From NCBI GenBank assembly GCA_937968035.1, contig CALBTS010000678.1:1-5487 (forward strand): a stretch of DNA of 5,487 bases, given 5' to 3'. This document shows, piece by piece, positions 1-5,012 of the stretch. The notes beneath the pieces are model-generated. The model was not told the DNA's origin and made no database searches. It saw only the letters and a program-made list of their open reading frames with translations. The position numbers and the translations under genes are program-made. This DNA comes from an uncultured Methanomethylovorans sp. Its GTDB lineage: Archaea > Halobacteriota > Methanosarcinia > Methanosarcinales > Methanosarcinaceae. Every line of letters begins with the position of its first letter. The stretch's first letter is position 1.

Positions 1-14
1 GTGGTTTGCAATCT

Positions 15-134
15 TTATCTATGTATATCTGAAAGTAGGGATCGAAAAACCTCAGATCCCATCAGTTTCTGAATTAGGGAAGCCTGATTAACAACAAAAG
101 AAACATCCTGCCAGTTCAACAAAAGGTCCAAGAA
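15..134 (-). other. In-frame open extension downstream of the flippase stop codon
   Basis: After the TAA that ends the flippase (135-137), the same minus-strand frame stays open for 39 codons and closes with another TAA at 15-17. The reading starts FLDLLLNWQDVSF and ends SLLSDIHR. It has no SD site, and its only ATG lies near the middle. It could be the former C-terminal tail of a longer flippase cut by a nonsense change, or a chance open stretch, which is quite possible at this length. I do not call it a gene. Nothing else is evident in the first 134 bases. Confidence 0.2.
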
Positions 135-1382
135 TTAAATCCACCTTTTCTGCAATCCTATTATCGCAACTGCAAGACTACCTATTCCATTTCCCACCAG
201 CCATGCAAACCCTGCTCCCACAACTCCGAACATGGGCATAAGCACATAACCTGTACCAACGACAAGTACGCCGATCAATCCGCTCAGGACTATCAGTCCT
301 TTTAGGTCATTTTGCACTTTTTGAACAGCAAAATACGTAGAGTTCACTCCTGCGAACAGACTCGCAGCGATCATTACTTTTAGCACATTCACTCCACCTG
401 CTGCATACTCTGCGCTCACGACCTCCAACACCCAGTAGCTGCATATATACAATATAAGAGAAGCTGGTATCAGTAATAAGTAGGTAAATAATAACGATCT
501 TGTCACAATCTTCTTCAAGCCTTCTCCATGACTGCCTTCAACAAAGAGTGATGTGCTGATCGCATTGGGTATTTTTAAAAGTAATGTAACGACCGCATAT
601 GCAATATAATAAAATGCTGCCTGCTTTGCTCCAAGTATATTTAGAACCATGATCGGAAGAATTAAGCCCGGTCCTGACATAAACAGGCCAGCCAGATAAT
701 TCCCGGCAGAATAATGAAATGCCCTGTTTAAAAACTTCCAGTCAATTGAAATTCGGGGTCTTATACTCAGTATAGCAAGAAGTGTATAGGCAGTTGCAAG
801 TGCAATTATGAATGAAATGCCCAGCGAGCAAAATATTCCTATTGCCCCAAGCATCACAAGCGGAACCAAAAAAAGGATTCTTGAACCTACCACTATGCTC
901 TGGACTAATTGGAATGAAGCCTTTCTGGATGCCACAAAAGAGGTGCATGATAATGCGGTGCCTGAATTTGCAGCAAGAAAAAACAGATATAAGGCTGTAT
1001 TTGGCGGAAACTTGAGTAAATGAAGCTCAGGCGCAAGGATATCAATGAATAAGATAAAGATCATGCCGAACAGCAATGCAAAGCACGTTGCAACAATGAG
1101 GGAACTACTGAATATTTTCTTCTTATCGTTATCAGGAAAGAATCTGATCATAGAGGCATCCAATCCTAACCTGGAAAGCATTATGATAAGTCCCATGGAC
1201 GAAATGATCGCAGTTGCAGTACCCACGTCTTCGGCAGAATAGAGTTTTGCAGCCAGCACCCAGAACACAAATCCAAAACCAGCACTTGAGAAGGATGTAA
1301 GCATGATGTATATGGAATTATTGAATAAAGGGTCATGCAAATGCTGAACGACATCAGATGCTTTTCGGACCTTTTGATTCAT
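135..1382 (-). CDS. Polysaccharide/oligosaccharide flippase (Wzx-like, MOP superfamily)
   Basis: This 415-residue integral membrane protein probably flips lipid-linked sugars across the cytoplasmic membrane for surface polysaccharide or glycoprotein assembly. Hydrophobicity by eye gives about 12 helices: one near residues 24-46, pairs through about 205, a second half from about 222, and the last two near 360-382 and 388-408. The two-times-six layout is typical of the polysaccharide-synthesis branch of the MOP superfamily. The N-terminal stretch 'FVFWVLAAKLYSAEDVGTA' (about 38-56) is characteristic of these transporters: first helix, then a loop carrying an (A)xDVG motif. At 415 residues it is at the short end of the family and ends right after helix 12 with a basic QKRWI tail. 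The ATG start is supported by an AGGA ribosome-binding site 8 nt upstream. No glycosyltransferase lies in the window, so the substrate is unknown. Family assignment is confident; the specific role is inferred. Confidence 0.85.
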   Translation of the reverse strand: MNQKVRKASDVVQHLHDPLFNNSIYIMLTSFSSAGFGFVFWVLAAKLYSAEDVGTATAIISSMGLIIMLSRLGLDASMIRFFPDNDKKKIFSSSLIVATCFALLFGMIFILFIDILAPELHLLKFPPNTALYLFFLAANSGTALSCTSFVASRKASFQLVQSIVVGSRILFLVPLVMLGAIGIFCSLGISFIIALATAYTLLAILSIRPRISIDWKFLNRAFHYSAGNYLAGLFMSGPGLILPIMVLNILGAKQAAFYYIAYAVVTLLLKIPNAISTSLFVEGSHGEGLKKIVTRSLLFTYLLLIPASLILYICSYWVLEVVSAEYAAGGVNVLKVMIAASLFAGVNSTYFAVQKVQNDLKGLIVLSGLIGVLVVGTGYVLMPMFGVVGAGFAWLVGNGIGSLAVAIIGLQKRWI

Positions 1383-1390
1383 AATAAAAA

Positions 1391-1394
1391 TCCT
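1391..1394 (-). promoter_or_regulatory. Shine-Dalgarno site of the flippase gene
   Basis: On the minus strand, AGGA (within CACAGGAT) lies 8 nt before the ATG at 1382. The good spacing supports this start over any internal methionine. Confidence 0.6.
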
Positions 1395-1470
1395 GTGTGA
1401 TTAGCTCCCAGCACTTTTTCAGCATGTTTTTTTATTCCAGTATTTTATTAAGTATTACTTTAAAAGGTTC

Positions 1471-1478
1471 AATATAAA
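1471..1478 (-). promoter_or_regulatory. Candidate TATA box for the flippase gene
   Basis: Read on the minus strand this is TTTATATT. An archaeal start site about 27 bp downstream would fall near 1448 and leave a leader of roughly 65 nt containing the SD site. The whole 1383-1666 region is AT-rich and other boxes (such as TTAATAAAAT near 1443-1452) are equally possible, so this is a weak assignment. Confidence 0.25.
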
Positions 1479-1594
1479 TTTTTGCATATTACTAGTTTGG
1501 AAGTTCAATATGCTCAATGACCATCTTTTCTGAAATGATCCCTTTATATTGGTTCTTATTGATTACTGTACCTGATTTTTTAATCTGCGTTCTG

Positions 1595-1629
1595 TCTAAG
1601 TAAAGAGATAGGTTTAAGTAAAATCTAAG
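1595..1629 (+). promoter_or_regulatory. Candidate promoter with direct repeats for the exported protein
   Basis: The ten-base motif TYTAAGTAAA occurs at 1595-1604 and again at 1613-1622, 18 bp apart. Its first six bases (TCTAAG) recur at 1624-1629. The second copy contains TTTAAGTA, a plausible TATA box that would put transcription start near 1643 and give a leader of about 60 nt with an SD site. The purine run AAAGAGATAGG before it could be the BRE. The repeats might bind a regulator. In AT-rich DNA this is suggestive only. The rest of the divergent intergenic region (1383-1702) shows no gene or RNA I can support. Confidence 0.3.
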
Positions 1630-1683
1630 CCAATGTTTGCTCATCTTCTAAATTGTCAAAAAATTTGTGGTATTTAGAGATAA

Positions 1684-1690
1684 AGGAGGT
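1684..1690 (+). promoter_or_regulatory. Strong Shine-Dalgarno deciding the start at 1703
   Basis: AGGAGGT is a near-perfect SD and ends 12 nt before the ATG at 1703. This is longer than the usual 5-9 nt spacing but usable. The same bases lie inside the longer reading that begins with GTG at 1667. An SD of this quality inside a coding region would be odd, so I prefer the ATG at 1703. Confidence 0.55.
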
Positions 1691-1702
1691 TGTTGTTCGA
1701 AT

Positions 1703-2602
1703 ATGTCATCCTTAAGTCTATTGAAAGGCATGTATAGTTCCAGTTTATGTGGATCTGGTTCTAATGCCATTGCTTTGCGCTATATGTTGTTTGCATTCGT
1801 GATCATATTGCTATCCGCAGGTTCAGCTGCGGCCGCGGTAAACAGTCTGCAGGCAGATCACACAACTGCACCAGTTGGTACTCCTATTACCATAAGGGGT
1901 ACTGCTGATTCTGGAGAAACAGTTCCTCTTAGTGTTACTTTCTCAGTCACGCAATCTGTATCAGGCGATAAATACGAATACAATGCTGGTACTGTGACCA
2001 TTCCTTCAAGCTCCGGTACCTATACCATCCAGGCGCAGGTTGTACAAGATCTAACCGTATCTTCAAAATTCTTAGACCTTATACCCCTGTCCAGGACTCA
2101 GACAGCATCAACTCCGATTACTTCCGGAACATCATCTAAACCATCATCTGGTGGCATTGCAATTATGTCTCAAAGTTATGTTCCTGCAGATGATTATGAT
2201 CTCATGGTAAGTGGCAATGCTCCAGGACAAGAGTCGGTCACGATCACCTTTACGGCGGCAATGAGCGTGACAGCAGATGGCAGTGGCAATTTCGAATACT
2301 ATTATGACACCGATAACGTGCCTCCGGGTATATTCACCGTAAAGGCCGGTAATGCAGCTCCATTGGAAGTGACCCTTGTTGCTGAGAGATCTACTCTTGG
2401 CAGCAGTCCAACAGGCCAGGCCCAGATAGTGGACCTTGTAACTGAGGAACAGCCTCTCCCATCACCTGCAGAGAATGTAAGCGAAGCGCTTCCATCAGCA
2501 CCTGAAGGATCACAGCCTCAGCCGACCTCTGAGCCAGTGGGGTTCTGGGAATACATAAAAGGAATGATCATTAGCATTCTCAATTGGTTAGGATTTGACT
2601 GA
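1703..2602 (+). CDS. Exported or surface protein with two Ig-like beta domains
   Basis: This is a 299-residue protein of unknown function. A long Ser-rich, mildly basic N-terminus (1-27) precedes a hydrophobic core (about 28-45, LFAFVIILLSAG then an Ala run), which looks like a signal peptide cut near Ala45-Val46 or an N-terminal anchor. Residues about 46-125 and 158-228 look like two short beta-sandwich (Ig/CARDB-like) units. Each starts with a VP/AP-type strand and holds alternating hydrophobic strands ending in 'GTYTIQAQV' or 'GIFTVKAG'. A Ser/Thr-rich linker joins them. A Pro/Glu/Ser-rich stalk (about 251-278) follows, then a hydrophobic amphipathic end (280-299, 'WEYIKGMIISILNWLGF') that could touch or span the membrane. 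There are no catalytic motifs. An alternative GTG start at 1667 would add 12 residues. The divergent flippase neighbour fits a surface role but does not prove a link. Export is likely; the domain fold is inferred by eye. Confidence 0.7.
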   Translation: MSSLSLLKGMYSSSLCGSGSNAIALRYMLFAFVIILLSAGSAAAAVNSLQADHTTAPVGTPITIRGTADSGETVPLSVTFSVTQSVSGDKYEYNAGTVTIPSSSGTYTIQAQVVQDLTVSSKFLDLIPLSRTQTASTPITSGTSSKPSSGGIAIMSQSYVPADDYDLMVSGNAPGQESVTITFTAAMSVTADGSGNFEYYYDTDNVPPGIFTVKAGNAAPLEVTLVAERSTLGSSPTGQAQIVDLVTEEQPLPSPAENVSEALPSAPEGSQPQPTSEPVGFWEYIKGMIISILNWLGFD

Positions 2603-2638
2603 TCTACAGTTCAGTCAACCCTCTTTTATCTTTTTTAT
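2595..2638 (+). terminator. Hairpin plus T-tract terminator of the exported-protein gene
   Basis: TTGACTGA (2595-2602) and TCAGTCAA (2611-2618) form a perfect 8-bp stem with an 8-nt loop. The TGA stop codon lies inside the left arm. A T-rich tract (2622-2638, CTCTTTTATCTTTTTTATC) follows directly. Archaeal termination mainly needs the T tract, and the hairpin makes this look like a classical intrinsic terminator. Confidence 0.6.
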
Positions 2639-2673
2639 CGTTCGTGGGAGAAGGGTTCAACTTCCAGTCACTA

Positions 2674-2698
2674 ATTATATATGATAGAATTATATAAT
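2674..2698 (+). promoter_or_regulatory. TATA-box region and inverted repeat before the first hydrolase-like gene
   Basis: ATTATATA (2674-2681) and its exact reverse complement TATATAAT (2691-2698) flank a 9-nt spacer. The left arm is centred about 28 bp before the ATG at 2707, where an archaeal TATA box would sit for a leaderless transcript. No SD sequence precedes the ATG, which agrees. The inverted repeat might also be an operator, but AT-rich sequence makes such symmetry cheap. Confidence 0.4.
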
Positions 2699-2706
2699 AT
2701 CTGTTC

Positions 2707-3390
2707 ATGCCATATCCCATCGTGCACATATTGTTCTTCGTGTTCTGTATATTCCTGCCCGGGCTGTACGGGTTTATGCAGTCTGCCCTGAGAGGTGGAG
2801 TTTCCCGGAGGGATTGGTGGCATTTCTTTGTGTTACTGTTGGTAGGTGCATTTTGTTCATTGTTGCCGGATATACCGGCAGTATGGAACTATTTCCTTTA
2901 CGGGAACCTTAACCATTGTATGGCCGGGCCGGTACCTACTCATTCACTGGTATTCGGGACCGTAGCTTTCTGTGGGGCTTTTATTGCAGGCCTGCTGGTT
3001 TACAGGCATCGTGATAAGGCTTTGGCCCTGGGCATGTTCGCAGAAACCGCCTTCCTTTCCCATCTGCTCCTGGACGATATTGCAGAGGGCGGTCTTACTT
3101 ATCTCTATCCGCTGCACAACGAACCCATGAGCGTGTTCTCTTACGTGAACATAGAATTCTCAGGTGTGAACTTCCTGTACTACAATCTGGCTGGTATAGT
3201 TTCGGTGTTCTTTATATTCTGTGTGCTGCTCATGTCCCTGATGGCACTGCACTATCTGGGCTTTGGGTTCAGATATCAACCATTCCAAAATGAAACTGGA
3301 ACGAATTTTGATAAGGTCTGTTTGAACTCCAGCTCCTCCTCAAGAGGGATCCAGACAGCTGATGCAGATGCTGTGGAAAAGATCAGTTAA
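2707..3390 (+). CDS. Membrane protein resembling YdjM/DUF457 metal-dependent hydrolases (copy 1)
   Basis: This 227-residue polytopic membrane protein has about five helices (roughly 8-23, 38-53, 82-100, 105-122, 160-188). Likely metal ligands are arranged as in the YdjM/DUF457 membrane-bound hydrolase family: His7 in the first segment, LPDIP (Asp55), His70, a THS motif (His79), and SHLLLDD (His119, Asp123, Asp124) followed by a G-x-x-T-Y-x-YP turn. No substrate is known for most of this family, so the enzymatic role is inferred. The C-terminal 40 residues are hydrophilic and Ser-rich, probably a tail. The ATG start has no SD and sits about 28 bp after a TATA box, which suggests a leaderless mRNA. 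A paralog begins at 5013, beyond a tnpB element. All proposed ligands are identical in both copies, which supports their importance. The family call is moderate; a hypothetical membrane protein is the safe alternative. Confidence 0.65.
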   Translation: MPYPIVHILFFVFCIFLPGLYGFMQSALRGGVSRRDWWHFFVLLLVGAFCSLLPDIPAVWNYFLYGNLNHCMAGPVPTHSLVFGTVAFCGAFIAGLLVYRHRDKALALGMFAETAFLSHLLLDDIAEGGLTYLYPLHNEPMSVFSYVNIEFSGVNFLYYNLAGIVSVFFIFCVLLMSLMALHYLGFGFRYQPFQNETGTNFDKVCLNSSSSSRGIQTADADAVEKIS

Positions 3391-3430
3391 TGCATATCAC
3401 ATTAAATCCTCTTTGATCTATTGAATTCTC

Positions 3431-3462
3431 CCGGCTGTTTTTTGATTCATGTTCATTTCTTT
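3431..3462 (+). terminator. Possible T-rich terminator after copy 1
   Basis: About 40 bp after the stop codon a CCGGCTGTTTTTTG tract is followed by further T-rich sequence (TTCATTTCTTTC). Archaeal terminators are often just such T runs. There is no convincing hairpin in front, so confidence is low. Confidence 0.3.
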
Positions 3463-3477
3463 CAGATGTCATCTGAA
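3461..3477. repeat. 17-bp palindrome adjoining the CGCAAGG repeat
   Basis: TTCAGATG, a single T, then CATCTGAA form a perfect 8+1+8 palindrome. The one-base centre is too tight for a good RNA hairpin as it stands and fits better as a dimer-binding DNA site or a junction of an inserted repeat. Its last base is the first base of the following inverted repeat. TTCAGATC recurs at 3562-3569, just outside the other side of that repeat. Confidence 0.45.
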
Positions 3478-3549
3478 ACGCAAAGTCGCAAGGTCGCGAG
3501 GACGCCAAGGGTTGTTCTTCTCCTCTTTGCGCCTTAGCGTCCTTGCGTT
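3477..3549. repeat. Imperfect inverted repeat of CGCAAGG-type units
   Basis: The left arm (3477-3502) is built from 8-9 bp units of the form WCGCAAGG: ACGCAAAG, TCGCAAGG, TCGCGAGG, ACGCCAAGG. The right arm (3524-3549) is the reverse complement of the same kind of array. The arms match at 19 of 26 positions. As RNA, three of the seven mismatches become G-U pairs, leaving four unpaired positions in a stem with a 21-nt loop. It contains no ORF. Similar AACGCAAAG-rich intergenic repeats are, to my recollection, scattered in many environmental bacterial and archaeal genomes. Function is unknown: REP-like element, MITE remnant or structured RNA. Confidence 0.65.
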
Positions 3550-3597
3550 GATAAAAAACTATTCAGATCGATCAAAAAAGAGGTTTATCACGGTGGA

Positions 3598-3626
3598 GTA
3601 AGAAGACCACCGTTTTCAAACGGTGG
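3598..3626 (+). repeat. Left-end subterminal hairpin of the tnpB element
   Basis: GTAAGAAG (3598-3605) is followed by a perfect 9-bp stem: CCACCGTTT (3607-3615), TC, AAACGGTGG (3618-3626). The right end has the same arrangement. In IS200/IS605 elements such hairpins are the TnpA-binding sites, and the bases 5' of the stem guide cleavage-site recognition. Confidence 0.65.
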
Positions 3627-3678
3627 ATGAATTACGTCCATTCTACAAAACAAGGTCCTCAGATAACTTAACACTAAC

Positions 3679-3686
3679 TATAAATA
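3679..3686 (+). promoter_or_regulatory. TATA box of tnpB
   Basis: TATAAATA is centred about 28 bp before the ATG at 3711. This places transcription start at or just before that codon and implies a leaderless or nearly leaderless mRNA. It argues against the upstream ATG at 3687, which directly abuts the box. Confidence 0.5.
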
Positions 3687-3710
3687 ATGTTAAAACAATT
3701 TACTGTTTGT

Positions 3711-4823
3711 ATGTTAAAAGCCTATAAGTATAGAATATATCCTACAAAGGAGCAGGAAGAATCGTTCTTCCAACATTTCGGTGCATGTAGGTTTGTCTAT
3801 AATTGGGCTTTAGAAAATAAAATCAAGTCATATGAGCAAAATGGTAAATCCGTATCAAGATTCACCTTGAATAAAATGATGACTGAATTGAAGGAAGAAC
3901 ATACATGGTTAAAGAATGTAAATTCACAATCATTACAAGGTGCTACTCTTAGTCTTGAAACTGCGTTTACCAAGTTTTTTAGAGAAAAAAAGGGATTCCC
4001 TAAGTTCAAATCTAAGAAAAATCCAGTACAATCTTTTTCAGTACCTCAATTCTACGAAGTGGATTTTGATAAAAATAAAGTAAAGCTTCCTAAGATTGGA
4101 TGGATAAAAACAAAACTACATCGTAAATTTAAGGGTATTGAAAAGACCGCTACATTATCCAGAACTCCAACTGGAAAATACTACATTAGTATTCTTGTAG
4201 ATGATGAACAGGAAACACCTGTTAAAAGTCTGTTCAATGAAAAGGTAACTGTTGGTATCGATATTGGAATCAAGGACTTTGCTATACTTTCCAATGGTGA
4301 AAAAATAGATAATCCGAAATATCTTAAAACCTCTATACAACGCCTTAATGTCCTTCAAAGAAGGATGAGTCGAAAGCAAAAAGGTTCAAAGAACCGGGCC
4401 AAGGCCAGAAATGCAGTATCAAAGCTCCATGAAAGAATAAGCAACCAGAGAAATGATTTTCAACATAAATTATCCTCTAAGCTGATAGGCGAGAATCAAG
4501 CATTAGCATTGGAAACTTTGAACGTTAGCGGTATGTTGAAAAATCATTGCCTTGCACTACATATAGCAGATGCTTCTTGGAATTCTTTTGTAACTAAACT
4601 GGAATATAAGGCAGAATGGTTTGGAAAAACAATTTTACGCATAGGACGGTTTGAACCGTCAACTAAAATCTGTAATGTGTGTGGATATTACAATAAGAAC
4701 TTAACACTTGCAGATAGAGAATGGCAATGTCCTGATTGTAAAATCAATCATGACAGGGATATTAATGCCGCTATTAATATCAAAAAGTTTGCTCTTAATA
4801 AGCAAAACCTAATCGGAATATAA
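3711..4823 (+). CDS. tnpB: TnpB, RNA-guided RuvC endonuclease of an IS200/IS605-type element
   Basis: This 370-residue protein has the typical length and layout of TnpB. The N-terminus MLKAYKYRIYPTKEQE is the family's hallmark start, so I choose the ATG at 3711. An in-frame ATG at 3687 would add eight residues and overlap the TATA box. A helical/OROF-like N-terminal part, including the 'ACRFVYNWAL' motif, precedes the RuvC core. The catalytic residues appear intact: Asp184 in GIDIGIKD, Glu268 in LALETLNVSGM, and the Asp in HDRDINAA (Asp348/Asp350). The zinc ribbon is complete (Cys321, Cys324, Cys340, Cys343). Characterised TnpB proteins cut DNA next to a TAM, guided by an RNA from the element's 3' end, and help keep the element at its site. 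There is no frameshift or truncation. Codon use is A/T-rich compared with its neighbours, suggesting horizontal origin. Identification is secure; activity is inferred. Confidence 0.93.
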   Translation: MLKAYKYRIYPTKEQEESFFQHFGACRFVYNWALENKIKSYEQNGKSVSRFTLNKMMTELKEEHTWLKNVNSQSLQGATLSLETAFTKFFREKKGFPKFKSKKNPVQSFSVPQFYEVDFDKNKVKLPKIGWIKTKLHRKFKGIEKTATLSRTPTGKYYISILVDDEQETPVKSLFNEKVTVGIDIGIKDFAILSNGEKIDNPKYLKTSIQRLNVLQRRMSRKQKGSKNRAKARNAVSKLHERISNQRNDFQHKLSSKLIGENQALALETLNVSGMLKNHCLALHIADASWNSFVTKLEYKAEWFGKTILRIGRFEPSTKICNVCGYYNKNLTLADREWQCPDCKINHDRDINAAINIKKFALNKQNLIGI

Positions 4824-4937
4824 CACCGTAGGAACTACGGAAAGAGCCTATGGACTTACTGGCAATGGTCAGGGGTATGAAGTAGGAAGCCACCCTATTC
4901 ATAGGGTGGTAGTTCACCGGGATCCTCTAAAGAATGT
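4780..4937 (+). ncRNA. Predicted omega/re-RNA overlapping the tnpB 3' end, with guide
   Basis: TnpB guide RNAs come from the 3' end of tnpB through the right end, with the guide read from flanking host DNA. Here the non-coding tail holds a 6-bp hairpin (CCGTAG 4826-4831, GAA loop, CTACGG 4835-4840), a G-rich middle part with a possible CTTAC/GTAGG pairing, and the right-end hairpin (4890-4909). The guide would begin near 4918. The 5' limit is arbitrary, set by typical RNA lengths, and no promoter is identified; processing from the tnpB transcript is possible. Overlapping sense RNAs are known for archaeal tnpB genes. Confidence 0.5.
4882..4917 (+). repeat. Right-end subterminal hairpin and cleavage-site region
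   Basis: GTAGGAAG (4882-4889) is followed by a perfect 9-bp stem: CCACCCTAT (4890-4898), TC, ATAGGGTGG (4901-4909). TAG and TTCAC (4913-4917) come next. Foot, loop and preceding octamer match the left end. The GAA before the stem could pair with TTC of the proposed cleavage site, in line with guide/cleavage-site pairing in this family. Confidence 0.6.
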
Positions 4938-4970
4938 AAAGATATGCAGTTCATTTTTCCTGCAGGGGTC

Positions 4971-4984
4971 GGGAGATTAAATTC
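4971..4984 (+). promoter_or_regulatory. Candidate BRE/TATA for the second hydrolase-like gene
   Basis: The purine run GGGAG (4971-4975) precedes ATTAAATT (4976-4983). Transcription would start near 5007, only about six bases before the ATG at 5013. No SD is present there. It is weaker than the box of copy 1 but gives the same leaderless pattern. Confidence 0.35.
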
Positions 4985-5012
4985 TTAAATGTTCAGCTCA
5001 AATTTATGCTGT

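Larger units (their letters stand above)
3589..4917 (+). mobile_element. tnpB-only IS200/IS605-family (IS1341-type) element
   Basis: The element comprises a subterminal left hairpin (3607-3626), tnpB, and a subterminal right hairpin (4890-4909). There are no terminal inverted repeats and no target duplication, as expected for this family. The right boundary is placed after TTCAC (4913-4917) and the left after TTTAT (3584-3588), a TAM-like pentamer. Both are inferred and could be off by several bases. No tnpA occurs in the window, so movement would need a transposase in trans. The sequence is visibly more A+T-rich than the flanking hydrolase-like genes, consistent with transfer. Confidence 0.7.

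Noticed and set aside
742..1242. Several short open frames on both strands (742-948 minus, 808-1023, 812-1015 and 1045-1242 plus)
   Set aside because: All lie inside the flippase gene in other frames, have no SD or family resemblance, and are explained by the coding sequence of that gene.
1667..1702. GTG start extending the exported protein by 12 residues
   Set aside because: It would place a near-perfect SD inside the coding sequence and has no SD of its own; the ATG at 1703 uses that SD.
2867..2881. GCCGG-ATATA-CCGGC symmetric motif, also present near 5170-5184 in copy 2
   Set aside because: It encodes the conserved PDIPA residues in both paralogs; shared ancestry and protein constraint explain it without a DNA-level role.
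3477..3549. CRISPR array
   Set aside because: The units are 8-9 bp, run together without spacers and are inverted between the two arms, so this is not a repeat-spacer array.
3797..4379. Minus-strand open frames at 3797-4009 and 4155-4379
   Set aside because: They are antisense shadows of tnpB, whose AT-rich codons leave few stops on the other strand; neither has a credible start signal.
4824..5012. tnpA or a second element beyond the right end
   Set aside because: The space holds only the guide-RNA tail, the right-end hairpin and a short promoter region; no HUH-transposase reading exists on either strand.
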